Shown piece by piece: positions 49,121 through 60,119 of a stretch of DNA of 64,000 nucleotides (position 1 is the stretch's first letter; each line of letters starts with the position of its first letter). The DNA is from Dysidea avara. Its lineage: Eukaryota > Porifera > Demospongiae > Dictyoceratida > Dysideidae. The notes beneath the pieces are model-generated. The model was given only the letters and a program-made list of their open reading frames with translations, was not told where the DNA came from and did not search any database. Both the position numbers and the translations under genes were made by a program. The stretch covers positions 11,063,479-11,127,478 of the forward strand of contig NC_089278.1 in assembly GCF_963678975.1 (NCBI RefSeq), given 5' to 3'.

Positions 49121-50790
49121 TTTTTGGATGGCGGAAAGGTCCCTGCATCATGGTGTACAACTTAGATTATTGTTGTATACCATTTAACACTACGAACAAA
49201 GTAATCCACAAATGATTCCAGGGTTGTTCACCCTTTAGAAAGTTTCGGAATGGTCATTCAATGTATGCTCTAATAGAGATGATATGTATGGTTAAACTTT
49301 TCAAAATACTTTCAGATGGTGTACAACTTAGATTGTTGCTATATACAATTAAATGCTAAGAACCAAGTGATCCACAAATGATCAAAGGATTGTTCACTGT
49401 TTAGAAAGCTTTAAACCGGTCATCACTGTATGCTCTAATAGAGATGATAGAAATGATATGTATGGTTAAACCTTTTAAAATACTTCCATATGGTGTTCAA
49501 CTTAGATTGTTGCTGTATACAATTAAACACAAAGAACAAAGTAACCCACAAATGATTCCAGGGTTGTTCACCCTTTAGAAAGCTTCAAACTGGTCATTCA
49601 ATGTACGCTCTAATAGAGATGATATGTAGTTAACTTTTTAAAATACTTCCAGATGGTGTACAACATAGATTGTTGCTGTATACAATTAAACATAAAGAAC
49701 AAAGTAATCCGCCAACCATTTCAAAGTTGTTCACCCTTTTGAAAGCTTCGGACTAGTCATTCAATGTATGCTCTAATAGAGATGATATGAAGGGTTAAAC
49801 TTTTTAGAATACTTCCAGATGGTGTACAACTTAGATTGTTGCTACCATTAAACACGAAGAACAAAGTATCCACCAACCATTTCAAAGTTGTTCACCCTTT
49901 AGAAAGTTTCGGAATGATCATTCAATGTATGCTCTAATAGAGATGATATGTATGGTTAAACTTTTCAAAATACTTCCAGATGGTGTACAACTTAGATTAT
50001 TGCTGTATACCATTTAACACAGAGAACAAAGTAATCCACCACCCATTTCGAAGTTATTCACCCTTTTGAAAGCTTCGGACTGGTCATTCACTGTATGCTC
50101 TAATAGAGATGATATGTAGGATTAAACTTTTTAAAATACTTCCAGAAGGTGTACACCTTAGATTATTGCTGTATACAATTAAACACAAAGAACAAAGTAA
50201 TCTACAAATGATTTCAGGGTTGTTTGCCTTTTAAAAAGCTTCAAACAGGTGATTCATTGTATGCTCTAATAGATGGTTAAACTTTTTAAAATACTTCCAG
50301 ATGGTGTACAACTTTGTTGCTGTATACAATTAAACAAAAATATCAAAGTAATCGACAAATGATTTCAGGGTTGTTCACCCTTTAGAAAGCTTCGGAATGG
50401 TCATTCAATGTATGCTCTAATAGAGATGATATGTATGGTTAAACTTTTTAAAATACTTCCAGATGGTGTACAACTTAGATTGTTACTATATACAATTAAA
50501 TGCTAAGAACCAAGTAATCCACAAACCATTACAGAATTGTTCACCATTTAGAAAGCTTCAAACCGGTCATTCACTGTATCCTCTAATAGAGATGATATGT
50601 AGGGTTAAACTTTTTAAAATACTTCCAGATGGTGTACAACTTAGATTGTTGCTGTGTACAATTAAACATAAAGAACAAAGAAATCCGCCAACCATTTCAA
50701 AGTTGTTCACCCTTTTGAAAGCTTCGGACTGGTCATTCAATGTATGCTCTAATAGAGATATGTATGGTTAAACTTTCCAGATGGTGTACA
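49121..50790 (+). repeat. ~165-bp satellite, direct array of ten units
   Basis: The anchor TGCTCTAATAGAGATGATAT starts at about 49266, 49431, 49606, 49769, 49930, 50096, 50262, 50413, 50579 and 50744, a spacing of 151-175 bp with most at 161-166. Each unit has TTAAACTTTTTAAAATACTT, CCAGATGGTGTACAACTTAG, ATTGTTGCTGTATACAATTA and TTGTTCACCCTTTAGAAAGC. The single frame 50463-50771 is read-through of two units. Confidence 0.92.
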
Positions 50791-50794
50791 ACTT

Positions 50795-50930
50795 GTGGTT
50801 GTATGAGACCGATTGGGAAACCCTGTGGATGGTGCTGGTATCGTGTGTTCGATCCCCAGAATAGGAGCAGCCAGCCTCCTTCTCCATCCTAACAGGTTTC
50901 TTCTGGTAGGTTAGCTAATGCTCTAGCATA
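50795..50930 (+). mobile_element. tRNA-derived SINE head
   Basis: A-box-like GTGGTTGTATGAGACC at 50795-50810 and B box GTTCGATCCC at 50847-50856, then AGGAGCAGCCAGCCTCCTTC and TTCTGGTAGGTTAGCTA. The same sequence, on the minus strand, is the tRNA-like part of the three composite repeats at 2-5 kb. It abuts the end of the satellite array. It is not a tRNA gene, as no acceptor stem closes. Confidence 0.7.
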
Positions 50931-51489
50931 GTTATGCTATATTATGTGGATACCATGTAATTGCTGCAATTATTTGACTAGTTTAACTACAAAAAAAAAT
51001 GACTTACTCCAGAGATACTTTGAGTGGTGAAACTAACTATGGAGGAGGTCATAGTCATGCATACTATACTTGTATAGATCTGGTGTGATATTTTAAGTCA
51101 GAGATTATCTTTTTCATGTAATGTTCAACAGCACTTGTTAAGTATATCAATCTAGGGAGTCTGGGAGGATGGAAAATTTTGAAAATATATGCTTTGAAAT
51201 GGCTATTTTGATTGTAACTGCTAATGCATGATCAATTAGCTCAATGAATGCCATGCAGTTTACTCACCGGAACTTTTGAAAAGTAGATGTGAATGATTTA
51301 GACTAAGCATGCAGTGTAATGAGAACAGTGGCTATAATCTATACTGTATGCTCTATTAGAGTATAATTATTACGATGATTGTTCTATTAGAGTATTTCAA
51401 TCTTTTCCCTACAAATTCAAGTGGCTAAAAGTGGTCCAACCAATGCCAGACCGTGTCATCACGAGCTCCAGTCCTGCTTAGTACCATAT
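50931..51489. other. MITE-like remnants, no gene
   Basis: GGATGGAAAATTTTGAAAAT with ATATGCTTTGAAATGG near 51168 resembles the inside of the 862-1684 MITE. Two dispersed motif copies lie at 51350 and 51377. Confidence 0.4.
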
Positions 51490-52173
51490 AGTATAGTGGC
51501 ACAACCAAAAAATCGTGCAGTTTTTCATAAAGCCATGAAACTTTCCGCATAAATAATACTCAATACATGTATTTTTAGATATAGTGCCATGGCTGATTTG
51601 ACCTTTGGTGACCTCTATGGCCATTTTTGTACAGAAAATTGATCATTTCTGTCTTTAACTCCCTGAGGCAGTAATTAACGTGTTGAATCATGGTACCAAA
51701 CAAAGATTTTGCTGATAGAAACAACGTAGTTTTATTTGAAGTCAATAGATGATTTCATTACAAAGTTATGATCGTTTTTATTAGCTACAAAATTTTATAT
51801 ATTTACCTGCCCTAAAGGTATGAATTACCTGTGGGCAGATAATTATGCATAAATTTATCAAATTTTGCAGCTACTAAAAATGACTAACTTTGTAATGAAA
51901 TCACCCATTGACTTCAAATAAAAACTACGTTGTTTCTATCAGCAAGATCTTTTGTTTGGTACCATGTTTTAACAAGTTAATTACTACCTTAGGGATTTAA
52001 AGACAAAAATGGTCAATTTTCTGTACAAAAATGGCTGTAAAGGTCACCAAAGATTAAATCAGTGATGGCACTATATCTAAAAATACATGTATTGAGTACT
52101 ATTTATGTGGAAAGTTTCATGACTATGAAAAAGTGCACAATATTGCCAATTTTGGGGGCTACGCTGCTATACT
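51490..52173. mobile_element. Fold-back element (684-bp near-palindrome)
   Basis: The left half (51491 to about 51815) and the right half (about 51845-52172) are reverse complements over their length with scattered mismatches. Pairs include ATGAAACTTTCCGCATAAAT with ATTTATGTGGAAAGTTTCAT, AATACATGTATTTTTAGATA with TATCTAAAAATACATGTATT, and TTTGAAGTCAATAGATGATT with AATCACCCATTGACTTCAAA-type words. The centre CTGCCC..GGGCAG closes the hairpin with a loop of ~20 bases. Ends AGTATAG/CTATACT. No coding. Confidence 0.9.
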
Positions 52174-53210
52174 AATAGCCATATATTCTATCTATGTGGT
52201 ACAGTATTAAACACTGGCTAGTAACGTTTGAGTAGAATAATTGGGGTGCCAAATCTCAGGCCTTCTCAGCCTGCACTGTTGAGCATAGCTGCCTCAATGG
52301 TAGCTATGCCACTGGGTGCACCCAAGGTGTTCTTGTGTGAATTAAAACTGGTTTTTTTGTAGTTATAGTAAGATTGGTTCTTGGCCGCTCCAGACATCAG
52401 CTCTTTCAGTTACCAGTTATTTTTGCTTTCATGAGGTTTTTCTATACAACTGAGCTTTATTTACATTGCATTACAGATACTTGTAGTTTCTTGCAATGTG
52501 CCTTTTTCACAGCAAAGGTGTTTTGGGGTGGATTAAAATATAGGTAATGATATAAGGTTTCGAAATGAACATGCTAATGTGGATATTTATTAACACAATG
52601 GTTTCTCTTAAGTCAGAAGATAAATGGTTCACTTTGCCTACAAGAATCAAATTTACTTGAAAGTGGATGTTGACATTGCAATATGCATTTCAAAATTAGG
52701 TCATGGACATGATGAAGACTTAGGAGGGAAAGTTATGTAGGCTTTATTCCAAAGTACTCACATTTTGCTCTAGCTCTGTGGAAAAATAATTAAGATTAAT
52801 GAAATGGCTTAAAATAGCAGATTTCAATTCTTTAAAAAAAAAAGTACTTTTGTCCTTTGGCTTCATCTTAGCCAGTGGACCTAATCCTTTTCAAAATTAA
52901 CTTCTAAGGCTTCTTTTTGAGATTTGAATAGATTTTCAAGGTGGTGTTTACCTGAGTGTTCTATTGGGATTTTGGAAAAAAAAAACAGGGTTGACCTCTA
53001 CTATGAACCACTACTGTGCTTCATGCTTATTACCTACATTGCCACTGTTACACACATTACAATTCCATAACAATATGACAGCATAGTGATGGAGATGTAA
53101 TTTAAGGACAAGATGCACATAAAACCACTCAGAAAATGATGATAGCAAGAGATTTCTCTGACGAACTACACTTACTCTTATAGACTCATGATAAATTTTT
53201 TGATGTTATA
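52174..53210. other. No recognisable gene
   Basis: Only AT-rich non-coding sequence to my reading. Confidence 0.35.
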
Positions 53211-53838
53211 TGTGACCAGATTTTACAAAACCGATCCAAATCGCACATCAGGCTAAATCAAACTAACACCACCAGTGGATAGCTACACTATCGTACTAGT
53301 AGTTTTGATACTCAGTACCACTCAAACTACTCAAGGCTGGTTTCAACACACGTATTTTCTGGTGGGTGTGTAGAGCTCGAATGGCAGTTTTAGGCCTTGT
53401 GAAGGACCTGGCTTGGCAAGAATCAGTGGTTTGCAGGTGGACAGCCTTATAATGTAGGCCAGACATTTTTTTCTGTGGATTTTGCTACATATCAACCACG
53501 AAGGTGCCAGCACAGTCCTGCAATCTCGTCTCTGCACTCCAATCATGGTCTGCCTCCATTTTGAGGTCTAACCCTTGCCCACCCCACTCCTTTGTGAGCA
53601 CTCGTGATACTACTTCGCTCGTCCCACAGCTCAGATTTTCTAATCTGGCGGGAAACTCTACAAGCAGCTACAAGTACTGGAAGTGGTCTGAAAGGTAACA
53701 GATTGATGCATCTTTAGTGTAAGTTTCATACGCGTGCTTGCTATCCTTGGATAGTTATGCTGGCTTGAATTCTTTAAAACTGTTTATCTCGAAACTTCTA
53801 ATGTGCGATTTGGATTGTTTTTCCAAAATCCAGTTACG
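53211..53838. mobile_element. MITE with long imperfect inverted ends
   Basis: Left TGTGACCAGATTTTACAAAA then CCAAATCGCACATC. Right, on the minus strand, ACGTAACTGGATTTTGGAAA then CCAAATCGCACATT. The inverted repeats are about 40 bp. Small frames inside (53343-53546, 53504-53698) have no recognised motif. Confidence 0.72.
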
Positions 53839-53994
53839 TATAATGATTCTGTGTTTTGTAAATGATGATTATATGATAATTAGATATCAAGAACCAGAGT
53901 TCTACAAAAATTTGAAGGCCCTGGGCCATAGCACCCTACTAAGGGCTTGAGGGTTTCTAAATTCCATAGAACCTGTTGGTTCTTAATGTCTTAC

Positions 53995-54290
53995 TTATTT
54001 AGAGTACAACTCGTTGTTGTATCTTGAGTTGACAGAGAAATGTACCATTAATTAGTAAAAACGAGCCATCTACACCTGCCTTTTATTTAGTGTGGCTGTT
54101 GCTATCTGTTTAAACGTCTACACATTGTCAGCCATGTTATGTTTCAAAGTATAAATAATTGGACTACAACTCATTGTTGTGCCTTGACAGCTACTTGTAC
54201 ACAAGAAATGTAGTGTTGATTAGTACAAACAAGCCCCTTAGTATGGCTGTTACTATCCATTAAAATGCCCATATGTTGCATTGCCACAGA
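53995..54290 (+). repeat. Tandem duplication of ~150 bp
   Basis: Two units share GTACAACTCGTTGTTGT / CTACAACTCATTGTTGT, AATGTACCATTAATTAGTA / AATGTAGTGTTGATTAGTA and GTGTGGCTGTTGCTATC / GTATGGCTGTTACTATC. Confidence 0.75.
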
Positions 54291-55172
54291 ACATGACTTC
54301 TATAGGACACAAGTGTGGTACTACAGGATTTAGAGACCATGTTTTCAGCCAATCAGATTTCAGTGTCAAACTTGTTGCAGTCGAAATGTCTTGCACGTAT
54401 GTATGAATTGTGTGTTGCTATATGTGTCCTCAATGACTGGTACTTGCATAGGTAAGGTTTTCACAGTAGGCAAATGAAATCTTGGTTTTGACCTTATTAT
54501 GTTAAGCATTATTGGTTACACTAAAAGCAACAAACAAATTATCACAAACTATGTATGCATAGTTGTACATACACAGTTGTAAGGAAGTTACTACATATAA
54601 TGGAATTGCATGCAATTGAGTCCAGCTCAAGATAAGTATACAAATATTTGTAATTGTTATATACGAGCATTTTAGTCTTCAGCAGAGAAGCCAAATATGG
54701 GATCTAGTTCAAACCAAGACATATCTGGTTGCTTGCCATCTCCTATTTTGCTGGTAGCCTTTGAAACGTTTTTCTTCTGCTTAGCAAGTGATGAGTATTT
54801 CAGTGATTTATTTGGGGTACCCTTTACATCAAGGTTAGGTTTAGAGCTTTTTTTAGAGCCAACTTTCAGTTCCTACATAAAAGAATTATGCATATCATCA
54901 AACATCTTAGCATTGACAATACAAACAATGCAATATTGCTTTAGCTAAGAAAACTGCTTCATCACTACATTATTTATCAATGAATATGTGACCCACTGAG
55001 TGAAACTGGCCATTTTCACATAATTCTATTTTGCAATAAAAATGTTTGAAATAAACTGGGTAAAAATGTGTGCTACATAAAAAAAATGCACATTTTAATT
55101 GTATCGGTATGCACTAATATGTGTGAGTTATGGGTGCTTATTTACTATGGGGTAGAATTAAAGTTTACATTT
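54291..55172. other. No recognisable gene
   Basis: A plus-strand frame at 54697-54948 has no recognised motif. Confidence 0.35.
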
Positions 55173-55595
55173 CAGAGCTTATGATAAGAATTCTCTGTTG
55201 TCCTGCCACAATGTCCTGGCAAACCAAAATTGGCCGGACAATTGCCAAAATTGACTGGACATGTGGAAGATGAATGCCCCAATATGTCCACTGTAGCATA
55301 GCAAATAAACATTATAGTGGCAAGATGTCACATGTCTTACTGCAGCTGTTATGTGGTTACAGTACACCAGAGGGTTGGCAATGGTTCATTTGTGGTCACT
55401 CCCTTGGGTTGTAAGAATGTATATAATCTCCTGGCAACCAAGTGACTGTTATTGTTGATAGCATGCCAGCTCAGGGCTTAGGCTCCTTCTTTGTGCTTTG
55501 ATGGGACACTGTGTCCGGACAAATTGCATTATGGTCAAACATCTATGCAATTTGACCAGATTTTGTCTGGTGTCCGGACATTATCATAAGCTCTG
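55173..55595. mobile_element. MITE with CAGAGCTTATGATAA ends
   Basis: A perfect 15-bp terminal inverted repeat, CAGAGCTTATGATAA. CATTT flanks both ends (55168-55172 and 55596-55600), a 5-bp target duplication. The interior has several TGTCCGGACA / TTGTCCGG-type words. No coding. Confidence 0.9.
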
Positions 55596-56127
55596 CATTT
55601 GTTATTTTATAGTTGGAATGGCCTTCTGCTTTGTCTGTACAGTGCATACCGGGGAAAACATTACACTTTGATTGATTTGCCATTTCATGGTGAACAGACT
55701 GAGCCAAATCTGTCTTTGCAGCTTATTTCAGTCATGAGTTATGATTGATTAAATAAGCGCCTATAATTTATCTGCTGTAATGTAGGGCTGAGCGATATTA
55801 TTGTTTTAGTGATATATCACAATCTTTTGAAAGTATCCATGTGACTGAATTTTGGAAAATGACTTTTTTGTAAAGTTTGAAGCCGGTGTACAAAATTTTC
55901 TTCGAGATATTATTGAAAACATGTACAATACATTGAATATTAACTTTTAGTCTGTGGTATTATCACAGGGATCATAGACTCTATTTATTCTCGTAAGTAA
56001 TTACCAAAATAAATCGTCAACACATCACTTCGTTTGCTCCAATTAGTGAAATGATCAATGATATCAACTGTGATGCCTAATTAAGATCAATCACGTGTGC
56101 AGAAGCATGATTAAAAAAAAAAGTTTT
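55596..56127. other. No gene; one hAT-MITE-like end
   Basis: TAGGGCTGAGCGATATTATT at 55782 resembles a common animal MITE terminus, but no matching opposite end was found. Confidence 0.35.
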
Positions 56128-58860
56128 TTAAAAGTAATATAAATCAATAAGAAATGCGTAAACAGTGGGCAGAGAGGCAAACTCTGCCCTATCCTGGGAT
56201 GATCGTATTGTTGCCATTACAGAAGCAGCATTGCTACGTTGAACATCAATGGCAACCTTCTGAATCAAAAATTGGGTGGCCCTATTATCACCAGACTGTT
56301 CCATTACCAGGGAACCTATCTGCCTCACTGATGAGCGTGCATATGATCCCCAAGCACCCAGGGTCTCAACACATAAAGGGGAAAGTGAAATGATAGAATC
56401 AGAGAAGAATACTTTCTGAACTTAGCTGACTCTGCAGAGTTTGTCAGTCAGCTGGCACCACTTGCAGAAGTAGATAAATTAGATGGGGCCAGGGTGTCTG
56501 AACAGGTAAAGTCCCAGAGCAAGGGTAAGCCCCGTGACCAAGGAATCAATGACATGCCATCTGGCCTCTTACCATCATTACGAAACACACCAACTGGCTC
56601 CAAAACAGTAGGTACACCTCCAGACACCATAGCACGATGAATAGTTTCATTCACCGTAGCGTGCCAAGGAATATGACCTCCACTACGCCTGCAAGACAAA
56701 CCATCAGTTCCAAATACATCAACTTTACTGCCACAAACACACGCATGCCCGACAACGATGGGAACACCAAGAGGTAGACCAAGGGCAATCCTCAAAGATT
56801 CATTATCAAGCTTAGTGCCCAAGGAAGGTACAGGTAGAGCACCAAGCCACGCACCAGACGCTGAGGAAGATTCTGACAATAGACAAACCTTTGTTTTAGC
56901 ATCAGAGGTAGAGTCCAAGAGTTGAAAAATAGTGTTCATAAAGCAATTCGTTCCAACCATGTTGAAGATGCCTGCTGTCTTCAGGGGGCATAGGATACTC
57001 AGCAGACCATTGGTCAAGAGCCTTGTGGAGGAGAGAAGATTCAAAAGTTAAGCCGGAAGGAGTCAAGATGGAAGAAACTAGTTCGGAGGTACTATGAAGG
57101 GAAGAAAGATAGCTGGGCAGACTTAAATCAATAGCACTACAGATTCCCAAATCTCCTTTAACTACACGAAGAATAGACTGAACCCACGCAGAAGAACTGA
57201 TGTTTATGTTGGTAACAGTCTGGAGGGAAGTGCGGATGAACTCATCAAACTTCTCTAAAAATCCAGAAACCCTCCAGTATGGAGAAGTGCGCAGGAGATA
57301 AAGGAGTTTGGGAATGGAAAAACAATGACACAGCAGATAAACGGCATCATGAGTAAATAAAGTCTCCAGATGTGAAATAAGAGTCTGAATACATCCAAGC
57401 TTGGATTTGAAACTTGAAGGTAGTGCATCAAAAGTAATAGGGGAACCCAACAAAGTCACCTCTGAAGATTCAAGGAGATGGACACCAGGTGCAACAGATT
57501 GTAGTTTGTCAACAAAGGGGGAGGAAGATGCACCTGCAATGTACCTGCAATGTACGCTTCACATTTGGAAAGGTTCAAGGAGAGCCCCAGGGAAGAAGAT
57601 TGTTCCAGAATAGTTGCAAAATCTGCTAAAACAGACTGTGGTGAGCTGCCGAGAGTACCATCATCAAGATACCAAACATTAAATGTTGATACAAGCTCAC
57701 TAGCCAAGGAATGGATGGCTTGGCGTCACCTTGCTGCACACCAGTAGCAGATGGAATGATGGAGTCACTAAAAACAGGTGAGCTAAGGTACAATAAGCAA
57801 GCCAGACAAAGGGAAATAAACAACTAAACTTCTCCCTCACAACGTAAAGAAAGTGGTCATGCCTGACGCTATTGAAAACATTGCGGTAGTCCACCTTGAG
57901 TAGAACTAGTGGATGACTGTGAGAACTTATGACAAAAACTGATGGGCAGCATAAACCGCTGCCTCACACCCACCTGAGATTCAAAACCTAACTGCACTGG
58001 GCAAAAGAAAAGTCCCAACTCACTTCCTAAACAAAGGCAAGCAGTTTTTGCAGCAAGACGACGAAAAACACTACCAACAGCAATTGGGCGGAGACCACCC
58101 CCAGGTTTTTGTAAAGCCCCAAGATTTGTCCCTAAAATGAATAGTTGAAAAACAGGATGGGACTTTCCTGATAACATGTAGTTGACCAAGAAGGTAAGTG
58201 ACTTCAACAAATGAACCCAAGCTTCCCCAGTAGACTTGGAAATCAACTCCTTGAAATGCTGGGGGCGTAGTTGATCTAGACCACCTGCAGAACCAGCTTT
58301 AAAGCTACAGATAGCATGAGTAACAATAGCACATAAAACTGACAAAACCTCTGAAGAATCATCAGGTAGTTCAAGAAACTCTAAGTAGGGAGGAGAGGAT
58401 GGATGTTTCGACTGAAGACCAGATAATGTCTCATCATCAAAAGGTGCCAAAGTATCATTGGAACTAGCAAGGCATACTGCACCAGTAACATCACCATCCG
58501 AGAGTTTGGCCTCCACTCGGTGACGCAGATTTGAGTCATTAGATGAAGATGGGTCAGGCCTTGTAGGAGAACGCTGGTTGTACAGAAGAGGAAAGAAATC
58601 CATAGAGCTGCTGCAACTTGACGCTTTACAATAGTGGTAAGAGAAGGGCCAGATGAATCACTACTAGATGTGTCAGGGATAGCTAAAGCTGTGCAGCCAA
58701 AAAACAGAAGTTTCCACAGGTAAGACACCAGAAATCCCAGAAATACAGTCATTAATGATAGTTGTGAGTGCTTGAGCAGTCTGTATACACCCTTTGGAAT
58801 ACGTCGAATAACTTGCACTGAACAGGTATTCTTGATGGAACAACTCAAATAAATCCACTA
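56128..58860 (-). pseudogene. Reverse transcriptase with C-terminal nuclease-like region
   Basis: Minus-strand coding in overlapping broken frames. From N to C: a region with AGSAGGLDQLRPQHFKEL, then GGGLRPIAVGSVFRRLAAK (RT fingers). Next is MDYRNVFNSVRHDHFL (RT motif A), ATGVQQGDAKP (motif B), and VWYLDDGTLGSS near 57660 (motif C, catalytic YLDD). A thumb-like region follows (56902-57459). The C-terminal part (56448-57044) has RIALGLPLGVPIV, CVCGSKVDVFGTDGLSC with nearby His residues (zinc-binding), and GKRPDGMSLIPW..WDFTCSD, resembling a PD-(D/E)XK nuclease core. The tail at 56128-56440 (RATQFLIQKVAIDVQRSNA) is recognised from relatives. At least three frameshifts and one TGA make it dead. 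The order RT, zinc motif, nuclease fits non-LTR elements with a restriction-like endonuclease; that is an inference. Confidence 0.8.
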
Positions 58861-58879
58861 CGGCCCCTGTTTATGCTAC

Positions 58880-59440
58880 CATGGTGCAACAAGGTATCAA
58901 CTCCTAGATAATTTTAAATTTCACATTTTTGATTATAGCTTCATATCTACATCACATATCTTAATTCTGTTTTTTTTTGCACATGATTATCCTCAAGGGT
59001 TGTCATGTATTTGTATACTTGTTACCATGGCAACCACCACAATTATTCTGCTATTTGTATATTTATGGTTTTCAGATTAGTATTTAGTCCTCGAGTCGCA
59101 TCAGTACCATTCAAGGTGGCCAATTCTATCATACATTTCCTGAAAGATACATGTCTATAGATTGTATATTGGAATGATAGTAATGCTGAATCAGTAGCTT
59201 TCTCACTGTATGGCCCCTAGTGTATGGCGCTACAAGATATCAACTCAAAGACAATTTTAAATTCCATATATTTGATTATAACTTTTGATCTACACTACAT
59301 ATTTTAATTCTGTGTTTTGCACATGATTGCTCTCCAGGGTTATCACATTTCTGTACATTTGTTACCATGGTAACAACCACAATTATGCTACTATTCATGG
59401 TTTTAGATCTATTGTATCTAGTTTTATACTTTTAAATTTT
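58880..59440 (+). repeat. Tandem duplication of ~300 bp
   Basis: Two units share AAGGTATCAACTC / AAGATATCAACTC, TTTTGCACATGATTATCC / TTTTGCACATGATTGCTC and TTGTTACCATGGCAACCACC / TTGTTACCATGGTAACAACC. Confidence 0.75.
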
Positions 59441-60119
59441 GTAATAATATTTCAGTTAATGAAAATCTTCATTATTGTTGAAAATTTGTAGCACCTGAAA
59501 GAACGCTATGTTGTGGTTGTTGTGCAATTTAGAAAAGCATATCTACCTAGTTTCACATGCATGTGCTATCCTTAAACCTATATATAATATATGATTGTAC
59601 GACTATGCAGACTTTACTTCTTTGCATGTGTACAATAGCTCAGATTGTGATGATACTATTGATAAAATAATTATGTAGTTACACTCAGACCATTAGTTTG
59701 TAAGCTGACCATCTAAATTTAACTGATTGATACCATTCAAGGTAACCAATTCTACCTTGCATTTTTTGAAGAAGGAATGTATATAGATTATTATTGGCAT
59801 GCTGATTCAGTAGCTATGCATTCATGTGAATCTCTTAAAATTAATAGTAACTTGCTAATGCAATAAGCTATGAATTTCAAATTTGCACCATTAGCAAGCC
59901 CTTGAAAGTCTGATGCCAGCTCCCAAAAGTGCTTTGTTCTGTAACCAAACAAGGATCAGAGTCATCAAGGTTTAAAATTCTTCCATGCATTTCATTGGAC
60001 ATCTTGGTTATGGTTTAACTATATTATACATGTGAATGTTTATTTGTGATAAAATCAAAGAAGCCAGGTTAAAGATTTCTGATGGTGGAGTGAGGTTACA
60101 TACCCACTAGTTGATCTGG
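59441..60119. other. No recognisable gene
   Basis: AT-rich and non-coding. It is the 3' flank of the pseudogene that follows on the minus strand. Confidence 0.35.

Noticed and set aside
49121..50790. CRISPR-like array of regularly spaced repeats
   Set aside because: The whole 165-bp unit is repeated, with no unique spacers and no cas genes, in a eukaryotic context.
50795..50866. A tRNA gene with A and B boxes
   Set aside because: No acceptor stem or proper anticodon arm forms, and the sequence continues into a SINE body found in several copies.
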